A model generated the notes under the pieces. It saw only the letters and a list, made by a program, of their open reading frames with translations. It was not told the DNA's origin and searched no databases. A DNA stretch of 64,000 bases, taken from assembly GCF_900188115.1 (NCBI RefSeq), contig NZ_FZNW01000015.1:62001-126000 (forward strand), read 5' to 3'. Shown in pieces: positions 18,059-34,433 of the stretch; position 1 is the first letter of the stretch; the number at the start of each line of letters is the position of its first letter. The stretch comes from Haloechinothrix alba. Lineage in GTDB: Bacteria > Actinomycetota > Actinomycetes > Mycobacteriales > Pseudonocardiaceae. The translations under genes and the position numbers were made by a program.

Positions 18059-19242
18059 GCCTGCGGACGCTCGGAAGCTACCTCTCCCACGGCCTCACGC
18101 GCTGGATCGCGATCGCCTGCGTGCTCGGGCTCGTCGTCGCCGGAGGCGTGTGGTGGCTGCAGCAGGACGGCGAGAAGACGGCGACCGCGTTCTTCCCGGC
18201 CGCCATCGGCTTGTACGAGGGCAACACCGTGCGGGTGCTCGGCGTGGACATGGGCACCGTGGAGGCGGTCGAACCGGTGGGCGACCGCGTGAAGGTCACC
18301 ATGAGCTACCACAGCGAGGTGGACATCCCCGCCGACGCCAAGGCCGTGATCGTGGCACCCTCACTGGTCAGTGACCGGTACGTGCAGTTCACCCCGGCCT
18401 ATACCGGTGGTCCGGTTCTGGAGGACGGGGCGATGGTCCCCCAGGAACGCACTGCCGTGCCGCTGGAGATCGACGATCTCTACGAGAGCACGAATCGGCT
18501 CGCAGACGCGCTCGGACCGGAGGGCGCCAACGAGGACGGCTCGCTGTCGAACCTGATCAGCACGCTGGCCGAGAACATGGACGGCCAGGGCGAGAACTTC
18601 AACGAGACGATCACGAAGATGGGGCAGCTGTCCGAGACCCTGTCGGGCAGCTCCGAGGAGCTGTTCGGCACGGTTCGCAACCTCGCGGAGTTCACGTCCA
18701 CGCTGGCCGACAGCGACGAGGAGGTCCGGCGGTTCGAGGAACAGCTCGCCGACATCAGCGGGTTCCTGGCCGACGAGCGGGAGAACCTCGGCGCCATGGT
18801 CGAGCAGCTCGGGGTGACGCTGGACATGGTGCAGCGGTTCATCGAGGACAACCACGAGGAGATCCGGTCGAACGTCGACAAGCTGGCCGATGTCACCCAG
18901 GTACTGGTCGAGCAGCGTGCCGCGCTCGCCGAGTTCATGGATGTCGCGCCGACGGCGCTGAACAATGTCATCAACTCCTACAACGCCACCGGCGGTACGC
19001 TCGACGCCCGGGGTAACTTCAACGAGCTGACGATGTCGCCGTTCACGCTGGCCTGCTACCTGGTGGATCGTGGGCCGGAGGAGCTGGAGGCCGCAGGCGC
19101 GGCCTGCGACGAGCTCACCGGTCCGTTGCAGGGCCGGCTTCCCTCCCCCGGGGAGATGATCGAGACGATGCAGCAGGGTGAGCTTCCGCTGCCTTCCGTC
19201 GACGAGTTCTCCGGACCCACTCCGCAGGGAGGTGGTCAGTGA
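18055..19242 (+). CDS. mceD: Mce family protein, MceD position
   Basis: The fourth Mce subunit, 395 residues: one membrane helix (about 16-36), the Mce domain (NTVRVLGVDMGTVEAVEPVGD), a long helical region and a Pro-rich end. It overlaps mceC by four bases and mceE by four bases. Confidence 0.92.
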   Translation: MSLRTLGSYLSHGLTRWIAIACVLGLVVAGGVWWLQQDGEKTATAFFPAAIGLYEGNTVRVLGVDMGTVEAVEPVGDRVKVTMSYHSEVDIPADAKAVIVAPSLVSDRYVQFTPAYTGGPVLEDGAMVPQERTAVPLEIDDLYESTNRLADALGPEGANEDGSLSNLISTLAENMDGQGENFNETITKMGQLSETLSGSSEELFGTVRNLAEFTSTLADSDEEVRRFEEQLADISGFLADERENLGAMVEQLGVTLDMVQRFIEDNHEEIRSNVDKLADVTQVLVEQRAALAEFMDVAPTALNNVINSYNATGGTLDARGNFNELTMSPFTLACYLVDRGPEELEAAGAACDELTGPLQGRLPSPGEMIETMQQGELPLPSVDEFSGPTPQGGGQ

Positions 19243-20480
19243 TGGCACGTCCGTACGGAGGTAGGCGTCCGCGCAGGACCCTGATGGCGATGCTCGCCGC
19301 GGTGACGATGGCACTGACGGCTTGCGGGGAGTTCAGTGGTATCTACGACCTGCCGCTGCCGGGCGGGGCCGAGCTCGGGCCGGACCCGGTGGAGATGACC
19401 ATCGAGTTCACCGACGTGCTCGACCTCGTCCCCCAGTCGACGGTGAAGTTCAACGAGGTCGATGTGGGCAGGGTCGAGGAGATCGATCTCGCAGAGGACG
19501 GCTGGCACGCCGAGGTGACGATCCTCGTCAACCGGGAGGTCGAGCTGCCTGCCAACCCCGATGCCAACATCAAGCAGACCAGCCTCTTCGGTGAGAAGTA
19601 CGTCGAGCTGACCGCCCCGCCGGCGGACTCGGCGGAAGGTTCGTTGGAGGACGGCGCGCACGTCCCGCTTTCCCGCACCAGCCGCAACGTGGAGGTCGAG
19701 GAGCTGCTCGGGGCGCTGTCCATGCTGCTCAACGCCGGTGGCGTCGAGCAGATCAACACCATCACGCGTGAGCTCAACGAGCTGGCCTACGGCAACGAGA
19801 CCGAGATCAAGGGCTTCCTGCGCAACGCGGAGAGCCTTGCGGCGGGGCTGGACGGGCAGACCGACGAGATCTCGGACGCGCTCGACGGGCTGAACCGGCT
19901 CTCGGCCGAGCTGAACGAGCAGAAGGACCTGATCACCGAGTCCCTCGACGATCTCGGCCCGGGCCTGGAGTCCCTGGAGCGGCAACGCGGTGACCTGGTG
20001 GAGATGCTTCGCGCCCTCGACGACTTCTCCGAGGTTGCGGTCGACACGGTCCAGCGCAGCCAGCAGGACCTGGTGGCCAACCTCGAGGCACTGGAACCGA
20101 TCCTGCGCAACCTCGCCGAGGCCGATGCCGACCTACCCAAGGCGCTGGAGATCCTGGCGACCTTCCCGTTCACCGACAGCTCGACCGAGGGCATGGTCGG
20201 CGACTACGCCAACCTGTTCATCACGTTCGACCTCGAGGTGCAACAGATCCTGGAGAACTTCGGCAGGCACCGGGGTAACCCGTTCGACGGGCTGCCGATC
20301 CTGAGCGAGCTGCCCATCGGGGAGGATGAGCTCGTGGACCCGAGCCTCGTCCTTCCGTTACCGGAGTCCGAGTCCTCCGCGCCGGCACCGGAGGAGTCCA
20401 CGAGTGGCTCCGATGCCGGCGACGGCTCCGCGGAAGACCCTGGACTGGTCGACGACCTGCTGTCCGGGGGTGGTAGCTGA
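19239..20480 (+). CDS. mceE: Mce family lipoprotein, MceE position
   Basis: The fifth Mce subunit and the lipoprotein of the set: an Arg-rich n-region, a hydrophobic segment, and the lipobox LTAC with the modified Cys at about residue 29. The Mce domain (about 45-130) and helical region follow, and the C-terminus is Ser/Glu/Asp-rich. 413 residues. The GTG start overlaps the mceD stop (GTGA); an ATG immediately follows. The lipobox in the fifth gene matches the canonical actinobacterial operon. Confidence 0.93.
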   Translation: MMARPYGGRRPRRTLMAMLAAVTMALTACGEFSGIYDLPLPGGAELGPDPVEMTIEFTDVLDLVPQSTVKFNEVDVGRVEEIDLAEDGWHAEVTILVNREVELPANPDANIKQTSLFGEKYVELTAPPADSAEGSLEDGAHVPLSRTSRNVEVEELLGALSMLLNAGGVEQINTITRELNELAYGNETEIKGFLRNAESLAAGLDGQTDEISDALDGLNRLSAELNEQKDLITESLDDLGPGLESLERQRGDLVEMLRALDDFSEVAVDTVQRSQQDLVANLEALEPILRNLAEADADLPKALEILATFPFTDSSTEGMVGDYANLFITFDLEVQQILENFGRHRGNPFDGLPILSELPIGEDELVDPSLVLPLPESESSAPAPEESTSGSDAGDGSAEDPGLVDDLLSGGGS

Positions 20481-21757
20481 TGCTCGGCCGGTCGATACGC
20501 ATCAAGCTGGTGGCCTTCGTCGTGGTGGCCTCGGTATCGGTGGTGTACGCACTCGTGCGGTTCACCGACTTCGGGGAGTACTTCGGCCAGGAGGGCTACA
20601 CGGTCACCGCCGAACTGGCGGACTCGGGCGGGATCTTCAGCCACGCCGAGGTGACCTACCGCGGCGTCAATGTCGGCCGGGTGGGCGAGCTGCGGCTGGA
20701 CGGGGACGGTCTCGAGGTCGACCTGCACATCGAACACGACGCCCCGGACATCCCGCGCGACCTCGATGCCATCGTCGCGAACCGGTCGGCGATCGGTGAG
20801 CAGTACGTCGACCTGCGCCCCCGGGCAAACTCAGGGCCCTATCTCGAGGAGGGGACGACGATCCCGCAGGAACGCACGTCGATCCCGCTCGGCGTGGAGG
20901 ACGTGATCACCGACCTGGACAAGCTCGCCAGATCGCTGCCACACGAGGACGCACGCACCCTGGTCGACGAGTCCTACGTGGCATTCCGGGGCACCGGCGA
21001 CGACCTGGAACGGTTGATGGACACCACGCGGGAGTTCGTCGCCGCATCCAGCGAGAACCTCCCGCACACGGTCCGGTTGCTGCGGTCCGGCAACACGGTC
21101 CTGGAGACGCAGAACGAGCAGGCCGGCAACTTCAAGTCCTTCTCGAGGGACCTCAACCTGCTGTCCGAGCAGCTCGTCGAGTCGGATGAGGACATCCGTA
21201 ACCTCATCGACGCGACGACGCCTGCCGCGCAGCAGTTCAGCGAGGTCGTCCAGGAGATCGGCCCAGGGCTGAGCTCGTTGGTCGCCAACCTGCTGGCGGT
21301 GTCCAACGTTCAGGCCCCGCGGCTCGACGGCCTCGAGCAGGTTCTGGTCAGCTACCCCATCCTCGCCGTCGGCGCCGATGCCGTGCTGACCGACGACGGC
21401 AAGGCGCGGCTGGGCTTCGTGCTCAACCTGTTCGACCCGCCGCCGTGCACCCGTGGTTACGAGGGGACCGAACGCCGGGCGGGCACGGACGACTCGCCCG
21501 TCGAGCCGAACAGGGAGGCGTACTGCGCCGAACCGCCCGGTAGCCCGATCGCGGTGCGGGGAGCGCAGAACGCGCCGTTCGCGGGTGTGCCGTCGCTGCC
21601 ATCGGAGGACGAGGTCGAGGCCAACAGCGACCGTAGCCAGGAGTCCCTCGAGGAGGAACGGCGGCGGCAGGCCGCTTCGGCCAACACGCCGGGACTGGCA
21701 GGTGGTTCGGGCTCGACGAACAACAGCCTCGCCGAGCTGCTGGGGCTGCCCGGTTAG
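20480..21757 (+). CDS. mceF: Mce family protein, MceF position
   Basis: The sixth Mce subunit, 425 residues: an N-terminal membrane helix (about 9-28), the Mce domain with VTYRGVNVGRVGELRLDGDGL, helical region, and a C-terminal tail with cysteines and acidic stretches. Its ATG overlaps the mceE TGA by one base. It completes the A-F set. Confidence 0.92.
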   Translation: MLGRSIRIKLVAFVVVASVSVVYALVRFTDFGEYFGQEGYTVTAELADSGGIFSHAEVTYRGVNVGRVGELRLDGDGLEVDLHIEHDAPDIPRDLDAIVANRSAIGEQYVDLRPRANSGPYLEEGTTIPQERTSIPLGVEDVITDLDKLARSLPHEDARTLVDESYVAFRGTGDDLERLMDTTREFVAASSENLPHTVRLLRSGNTVLETQNEQAGNFKSFSRDLNLLSEQLVESDEDIRNLIDATTPAAQQFSEVVQEIGPGLSSLVANLLAVSNVQAPRLDGLEQVLVSYPILAVGADAVLTDDGKARLGFVLNLFDPPPCTRGYEGTERRAGTDDSPVEPNREAYCAEPPGSPIAVRGAQNAPFAGVPSLPSEDEVEANSDRSQESLEEERRRQAASANTPGLAGGSGSTNNSLAELLGLPG

Positions 21758-21998
21758 CCGCGCAGCCCCGGCAGTCGGGGACAACGAGCCTGGGCACGGC
21801 GGCTGCGACGCGCCGTAGCGATACTGTTGACGGAAATATCACATCGATTGCCTACCCTGGAGTAGGAATGACCCGTTCAGCCGAATCACACCGTTCGCGG
21901 TACGTGCGTGCTGCGCGGGCCGTTCTCGCACCAGGGGAACTTTCCACCCGTACCGATCCGCACCCGCGGCCGAGCCGATACACGATGAGGGCTGGACA

Positions 21999-22556
21999 GT
22001 GACGAAGTCGGGACCGACTGGCCTGCTGACGGTCAGGAACGCGTTTGTCGCGGCGCTGGCGTTCTTCGCCGTGGCATTCGTCGCCGCGGCCGTACTCGGC
22101 GTGCTGTGGTGGACGTCGGCCTCGGGGGAGGACGCGACCATCGCGGAGCAGCGAGACGAGGTCATCGAGGCCGCGGACCGGGCGGCTCGTGCCTACACGG
22201 AGTTCGACCACGAGAACCCGGACGAGTTCCGGGACAACCAGATCGCGGTTTCCACCGAGGAGATGCGCGAACAGATCGAGCTGAGCTGGGAGAACTTGCG
22301 TGATTTCGTCGCGGAGAGCGAGCAGTCGGCGAGTACGACCGTCTTCGACATCGCTGTGGACGAGCTGGATGTCCAGGAGGGTAGTGCCGGGGTCCTCGCC
22401 GCGCTCGGCGTCGACGTGACCCAGGGCGAGGAGAGCGTATCCAAGAGGATTCGCGTGCAGCTGCACATGGAGCGGGTCGACACGGACGGGGACGAGGCGT
22501 GGAAGCTGGCCGGTATCGACCAGGTACCCGTCGTCCCGCCCGGCGAAGGTGAATGA
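21999..22556 (+). CDS. Mce-associated membrane protein (Mas-like), first
   Basis: The 185-residue protein has an N-terminal membrane helix (about 14-38, FVAALAFFAVAFVAAAVLGVLWW) and an extracytoplasmic domain of about 140 residues resembling the NTF2-like fold of Mce-associated proteins, which are thought to help assemble or stabilise the Mce complex. It follows mceF after a 241-base gap that holds no other supportable gene; a TTGACG at 21827 lacks a well-spaced -10. It may be transcribed separately or with the operon. Confidence 0.75.
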   Translation: MTKSGPTGLLTVRNAFVAALAFFAVAFVAAAVLGVLWWTSASGEDATIAEQRDEVIEAADRAARAYTEFDHENPDEFRDNQIAVSTEEMREQIELSWENLRDFVAESEQSASTTVFDIAVDELDVQEGSAGVLAALGVDVTQGEESVSKRIRVQLHMERVDTDGDEAWKLAGIDQVPVVPPGEGE

Positions 22557-22591
22557 CCACTCCCCGACAGATGTGAGGATTCGGAGTTCGC

Positions 22592-23782
22592 GTGCCAACA
22601 CCCAATCGACGGCGCCCGGGTTCATCGGGACAGCCGAACCGCCGCCGGCGAGTCGCCGGGCATGCGCGGCCGGGTACGGAGGAGGAGCAGCGGCCGTCAC
22701 CGAGCCCGCGTCCGCGCCCCGCAGACGACGACACCCCGGCCGAGCAGCCACAGGACGCCGAGTCGGCCGCTGATTCAGCCACTGAATCCATCACCGGCGA
22801 GGCAGGCGGACCGGCCGAGCAGGTGGGGACGGCCGTGCCGGAGACCGGGTCGGCCGAACCCGAGCCGGCGGGATCCGACACCGCGCAGCTCGGCGAAGGC
22901 TCTATCGCCGATCGGCCCGAGGCCGGTGCGCAGCCGAGTGCGCAAGCGAGCACCGGGGCCGGGGGCGCAGCCGTCGCCGGCGAGGTCGAGCGGTCCGGAA
23001 CCGCGGACGCCGCGGACGCCGCGGACGCCGCGGACGCCTCTGAGGGTGCCGGCGCGGCGGACGAGGACGTCCCGGCGCGGTCGGACGGTGACGCCGGCAG
23101 CGACGGGGACGGATCCGGAGGAACCGCGCGGCGTGGACCGTCTGCCAAGGCTCTGACGGTCGTGCTGACTGTCGCTGGGGTCGCACTGGCCGGCCTGGCC
23201 GGTTTCTTCGGCTACCAGTACAGCCAGGTCAGCGGCGCCACGTCCAACAAGGCGCTGGTCGACGCCTCTGCCACGGCGAAGGTGAAGGAGGACATCGGCT
23301 CGGCCGTCGAGCGGGTGCTCTCCTACGACCACGCGGCTATCGAGGAGACCGAGCAGGCCGCTGACGAGCTACTGATCACCGACGATGTGCGGGAGACGTA
23401 CAACGATCTCTACAGCGAGGTCAAACGCATCGCACCGGAACAGGAGATGGTGCTCGAGACCCGGGTGAGCCGGTCAGCCGTGATCGAGCTCGATGACGAC
23501 CGGGCGCGCCTGCTCGTGTTCGTCGACCAGTCCGCGAACCGGGAGGGCCAGGAGGAAGGCAACGTGGGCGGCAGTCAGCTCGCCGTCACCGCCCAGCGCC
23601 AGGACGGCCAGTGGAAGATCGCTCAGCTCGACACCTACACCGACCAGGACAGTGACATCGGCCGGCCCGGTTCCGGCGACGAGCAGGACACCGAGGGCGA
23701 GCAGGGCAGCGGCGACGAGCAGGACACCGAGGGCGAGCAGGGGGACGGCGACGAGCAGGACACCGGCGAGCAGGGTAACTGA
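22592..23782 (+). CDS. Mce-associated membrane protein (Mas-like), second, with long acidic N-terminal and repeat C-terminal
   Basis: The 396-residue protein has an Ala/Glu/Pro-rich disordered N-terminal region (about 1-185) with a DAA repeat, one membrane helix (about 187-208, VVLTVAGVALAGLAGFFGYQY), an extracytoplasmic domain of about 140 residues similar in style to the preceding protein, and an acidic C-terminal tail of a GDEQDTEGEQG repeat (about 362-396). Disordered acidic ends on a Mas-type core are typical of this family, but the C-terminal repeats look locally expanded. GTG start, 35 bases after the previous gene. Confidence 0.7.
   Translation: MPTPNRRRPGSSGQPNRRRRVAGHARPGTEEEQRPSPSPRPRPADDDTPAEQPQDAESAADSATESITGEAGGPAEQVGTAVPETGSAEPEPAGSDTAQLGEGSIADRPEAGAQPSAQASTGAGGAAVAGEVERSGTADAADAADAADASEGAGAADEDVPARSDGDAGSDGDGSGGTARRGPSAKALTVVLTVAGVALAGLAGFFGYQYSQVSGATSNKALVDASATAKVKEDIGSAVERVLSYDHAAIEETEQAADELLITDDVRETYNDLYSEVKRIAPEQEMVLETRVSRSAVIELDDDRARLLVFVDQSANREGQEEGNVGGSQLAVTAQRQDGQWKIAQLDTYTDQDSDIGRPGSGDEQDTEGEQGSGDEQDTEGEQGDGDEQDTGEQGN
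23003..23038 (+). repeat. Tandem repeat (9-base unit x4) within the Mas-like gene
   Basis: GCGGACGCC occurs four times in tandem, encoding a repeated Ala-Asp-Ala pattern in the disordered N-terminal region. Confidence 0.9.
23675..23776 (+). repeat. Tandem repeat (36-base unit, about 2.8 copies) at the end of the Mas-like gene
   Basis: The unit encodes GDEQDTEGEQGS/D. Two full copies and a truncated third (lacking EG) lie in frame, so expansion or contraction of whole units would keep the reading frame. Confidence 0.9.
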
Positions 23783-23980
23783 GCGGTGCGCCGGGCGGTG
23801 ACGCGAGGATGAACACGTACGCCGCACCGCCACCCCACTTGACTCCGAGGCCCGCGCGCGTCACGCTTGGTGGAGCACGGTCGGACGGGCCGTCGACGAT
23901 CGGGTGTGTCGGTCGTGACGAGCAGCTGAGCGGCTGCGGTGTGAGTTGGGACCCCGCTGGGTGGAGCTGGGCGCGTCCCC

Positions 23981-24009
23981 TCGACAGCCGCGCTGTGGAC
24001 GGCTAGACT
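23981..24009 (+). promoter_or_regulatory. Candidate rpoB-rpoC promoter
   Basis: TCGACA (23981-23986) and TAGACT (24004-24009) are 17 bases apart in the 384-base gap before rpoB. A second TANNNT box (TACGAT, 24054-24059) lies downstream. The rest of the gap (23783-23980) holds no supportable gene. Confidence 0.5.
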
Positions 24010-24166
24010 GACCTTTTGCGCTGCCCGCTTTCATGCTGCGCTGAGCCGGGCGTTACGATGGTGGGCACCACCGCACCCTTGGCAGTTCGCGTAACGGAGT
24101 TGCCATGACCCTATGGCACCGTGACGTGGCTGTTCAACCGCTCATTTGTCCCCGGAAGGACGCATC

Positions 24167-27679
<3,513 letters not shown>

Positions 27680-27686
27680 CCTCGCC

Positions 27687-27719
27687 CGCTCGGGCGGTTC
27701 GCGTAGAACCGCCCGAGCG
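27687..27719 (+). terminator. Intercistronic hairpin between rpoB and rpoC
   Basis: A perfect 14-bp stem CGCTCGGGCGGTTC/GAACCGCCCGAGCG with loop GCGTA and no T tract. It may be a processing site or partial attenuator; full termination is unlikely because rpoC has no obvious separate promoter. Confidence 0.6.
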
Positions 27720-27772
27720 AGCCGATCGGCCCCACTACTCAGCCGAACGACCAAAAGGGGAGAAGAACCGAC

Positions 27773-31684
<3,912 letters not shown>

Positions 31685-31726
31685 GCGCGCCTACAGGCCG
31701 GTCTCAACCGGAACCCGGATGACACG

Positions 31727-31760
31727 AAGGCCCGGGGACGCCCCCGCGTCCCCGGGCCTT
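31727..31760. terminator. Terminator after rpoC, shared with the opposing gene
   Basis: A perfect 14-bp stem AAGGCCCGGGGACG/CGTCCCCGGGCCTT with a 6-base loop, followed by TTCCC. It lies between rpoC and the convergent SsgA-like gene, so it probably works in both directions. Confidence 0.85.
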
Positions 31761-31802
31761 TTCCCGTGTCGTGCCTGGCGCGTCCGAAGCCGTGTACCCG
31801 GC

Positions 31803-32207
31803 TCAGACGTCGGCGATCTCCTCGATCAGCTTGTCGACATCGAAGTACTGCTCCTCGGCACCTGCCGGAACCTCCTCGAGAGTGACCTCGAGGAACTCTT
31901 CCGCTTCCCGCCGGTCCAGGAACCAGGACGCCCGTCCCTGGTCGGACTCGATCTGCAGCAGCAGGAGACGCTCGTCACCGTCGTCGAAGGGGATGAAACG
32001 GACGTCACCGATGCCGGCCGGGCCGGCCACGCCTGCCATCAACAGGTCCCGTGCGAAGACCCACTCGACCCACTGATCCACGCCCGTCTGGAACGCCACG
32101 GTGATGGAGAACGGTTCCTCCGGGTGGTACGACCAGCGGGAGAGCACCGGCGTGTGCTCGCTGTGCAGGTTGATGAATCGGTCGTTGCGCGCTGCGTTGG
32201 CGTACAT
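31803..32207 (-). CDS. SsgA-like (SALP) sporulation/cell division regulator
   Basis: The 134-residue product matches the SsgA/SsgB family in layout: a V-W-VFARDLL-x4-G segment (WVEWVFARDLLMAGV), the P-x-G-x-GDVRF stretch, QIES-type strand and the DRREAEEFLEVTLEEVPAGAEE C-terminus. In Streptomyces such proteins recruit FtsZ and control septum formation. The ATG at 32207 is preceded by GGAGGAGGGCGAC, a strong site; the reading frame is open 60 bases further. It converges on rpoC and is not in an operon with the cassette beyond it. Confidence 0.75.
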   Translation of the reverse strand: MYANAARNDRFINLHSEHTPVLSRWSYHPEEPFSITVAFQTGVDQWVEWVFARDLLMAGVAGPAGIGDVRFIPFDDGDERLLLLQIESDQGRASWFLDRREAEEFLEVTLEEVPAGAEEQYFDVDKLIEEIADV

Positions 32208-32306
32208 GTCGCCCTCCTCCTGGTCATCGTGAGCCGGTGTGGGGGCCGGCGCCGATGGGCTTGACACCGGGGAGATGGCGACGGTCGCGACTCATGACGC
32301 GATACT

Positions 32307-32327
32307 CCGCATCGTCAGCCGATGCGG
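32307..32327 (-). terminator. Candidate terminator of the type VII-like cassette
   Basis: An 8-bp stem CCGCATCG/CGATGCGG with a 5-base loop lies about 60 bases past the stop of the leftward-transcribed cassette. Confidence 0.4.
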
Positions 32328-32388
32328 TGTATCGGCCATCACACCCGTAACGGCGCAGCGCAGCGCGCGATAGAGGCGAGCGGCGCGA

Positions 32389-33237
32389 CTACTGGGTCAG
32401 GCGGTGCCTGTTCCACACGTCCTGCGGGATCATCTGCCCGAAGCGGATGAGGCGGTCGATGGTGTCGCGGATGTCGGTGTCGTACATGTGTGCCTTGTCC
32501 TGGGTCCACAGCGCGCCGCCCTCGAAGACGACCATGCGCTTGTGGAACCACTTGTCGCTGGTCATAGCGTGGACGACGGGTTGCGACAGGACAGCGCCCG
32601 CGAACGCCGGTTCGGCGGTCAGTACCTGGAACAGCTCGTCGAACCGAGCGTCGCCTACGGTGTACTCCTCGAGGTCCTCGTCACTCACAAAGTGCATACT
32701 CGTCGGGTGGTTTCGGCGGAAGTTGCGCATCCGGCGCTGGATGCACAGCGTCGGTACCGATGGTGTCCGGACCTGCACCATGTGTCGTTCATAGATGATT
32801 CGCCGCGACGTATCCCCGCGACTGATTTGGGGAACCTGCATGGTCTCGCCGCGTTTCGTGTTTTCGACGCCGACATGCCCCGGGTCGTAGATGTTCCATC
32901 GGTCGATTGTTTCGCCGGTTCGCGAGTCCTTGAAGTTCCAGTTGAGCGTGTAGTCGATCACGAGGACGGTGTGCCCGTGGTAACTGGCCTCGATCACGCG
33001 GTCGAAATCGCCGTGAATGCGCGGGACGCCACCGACCCCGGTGATGGTTCTGGGGCGCACGCCGAAGCTCGGGGGATTGCTGAGGTCGTTGGATCGTTCG
33101 ACGGCCGAGAGTTGCCGTGCCAGGTCGGCGACCTTCCGGTCGCGCTTTTTCTTCGCGAAGGGAATCGCGACCAGGGCGAGTACGACGAGTAATCCGATAC
33201 CGGCCAGGAGGATATTGCCGAGGGTGTCCGGGTGCAT
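32389..33237 (-). CDS. Membrane-anchored protein of unknown function
   Basis: Not recognised by name. The 282-residue protein has an N-terminal membrane helix (about 8-27), a basic stop-transfer segment KKKRDRK, and a large domain rich in aromatic, Arg and His residues. A segment near 130-165 has GDTSRRIIYERHMVQVRTPSVPT, and a C-terminal region about 215-282 has the pattern of a small-molecule- or membrane-facing domain seen in DUF3137-style proteins; this similarity is an impression from layout only. It is the last gene of the minus-strand cassette, after a WXG100-like gene. Confidence 0.6.
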   Translation of the reverse strand: MHPDTLGNILLAGIGLLVVLALVAIPFAKKKRDRKVADLARQLSAVERSNDLSNPPSFGVRPRTITGVGGVPRIHGDFDRVIEASYHGHTVLVIDYTLNWNFKDSRTGETIDRWNIYDPGHVGVENTKRGETMQVPQISRGDTSRRIIYERHMVQVRTPSVPTLCIQRRMRNFRRNHPTSMHFVSDEDLEEYTVGDARFDELFQVLTAEPAFAGAVLSQPVVHAMTSDKWFHKRMVVFEGGALWTQDKAHMYDTDIRDTIDRLIRFGQMIPQDVWNRHRLTQ

Positions 33238-33306
33238 GATTTCCCTTCGAATAGATCCCGCCGCGGACGGGCGATGTCGATGGGACGGGACGGCGGTCGG
33301 GTCCCG

Positions 33307-34404
33307 CTAGACGTCCAGGTTCTGACGGGTCCCGGTGTGCGACGGTTGCTCTTCGGGAATGTCCGGGGAACCGTCCTGGGCTTGTGCGACGTGGTGATCG
33401 GCGAACGACGGGGCCATCTCGAGTGGGGCGGCTCCCGGGTCGAAGCCTGTCCGCTGCTGGACGTACGCGCTTCCACCCGCGAAAACGGCCTCACCCACGG
33501 ACGAGCCGACGGAACTGCCTGCGTTCCCGCCGAGTGCCTTGCCGAGCATGCCGCCACCGGTGCCCAGCAGCCTCTTGATCTTGTCGAAGAACGCGGAGAC
33601 CTTCCTCAACAGGTCGACGAGACGTTGTACCGTGCGCCCCACTCGTGAGGAGGTGATCGCCGCCCTGGTCGCGGTGACGGCCTGGGCCGCAGCGATGGAA
33701 GAGCCCAGGCTGGCCACGCTCGAAGCCAGTGCGGGAACCCACGTCATGATCAACCATCCGACGAAGTCGGAGATCAGCGACTTGACGGCTTCCTCAACGG
33801 CCTCCATGACCATTGCGGATGCTTCGAGCATCTCGGCGACGTGGCCCGAGTGTGCCGCGATCCCGCTGATTCCGTCGGCGAAATCGGCCAGCTGGTCGCG
33901 CGCCGCGTCCGCAGCCTCGCCGTTCCATCCGGCCAGCGACGTGTCTGCGACCTCGACGAAGTTCTCGCTCATCTGTTGCAGGCCTTCGCCGATACTCACG
34001 AAGTTCCCTGCTGCGGTCTCGAGGGCGGGCGCGTCCCCCGTCACCGTGTCCAGGGCGTCTTGCAACGGCGTGATGAGCTCGAGCAAGAAATCGAGCCCGT
34101 TGCCGGCCAGCCAGCCCGCTGGATTGGTGACCATGCTCGTGACCGTGTCGGAGCATTCGGCTACGAAGCTGCCCGCGTCGGTCAGGACATCGCCGGCCTC
34201 GAGGGCCACCTCGCCGACACCGGGCTCGTTCTCACCCCCGTTGAGAAGGCCCGCGACACTCTGCCCGGCACCGAACGTGTCTCCGGCGAGGCCGACGGCA
34301 CTGCCTGCTACGGGTACCTCGCCGATACCACCGGCTACGTCGATCGCCGGGCTGTCATCCGACTCGATATCGATGTCCGAGGCAACGTCCTCGACGTCAG
34401 CCAT
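33307..34404 (-). CDS. WXG100-like type VII secretion target, large form
   Basis: The 365-residue protein has an acidic, Gly/Ala-rich N-terminal region (about 1-120), a WXG-type hairpin with the W-N-G turn in SLAGWNGEAAD (about 158-168) inside an amphipathic helical segment, a hydrophobic stretch (about 210-250), and a C-terminal polar tail. There is no recognisable toxin domain. The ATG at 34404 follows GGAGGTAGGAATC. Placed between an EspC-like gene and an unknown membrane gene, this suggests a secreted substrate or its partner; role is inferred from the WXG motif and context. Confidence 0.65.
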   Translation of the reverse strand: MADVEDVASDIDIESDDSPAIDVAGGIGEVPVAGSAVGLAGDTFGAGQSVAGLLNGGENEPGVGEVALEAGDVLTDAGSFVAECSDTVTSMVTNPAGWLAGNGLDFLLELITPLQDALDTVTGDAPALETAAGNFVSIGEGLQQMSENFVEVADTSLAGWNGEAADAARDQLADFADGISGIAAHSGHVAEMLEASAMVMEAVEEAVKSLISDFVGWLIMTWVPALASSVASLGSSIAAAQAVTATRAAITSSRVGRTVQRLVDLLRKVSAFFDKIKRLLGTGGGMLGKALGGNAGSSVGSSVGEAVFAGGSAYVQQRTGFDPGAAPLEMAPSFADHHVAQAQDGSPDIPEEQPSHTGTRQNLDV

Positions 34405-34433
34405 GATTCCTACCTCCGTGACGATCTGGACGG

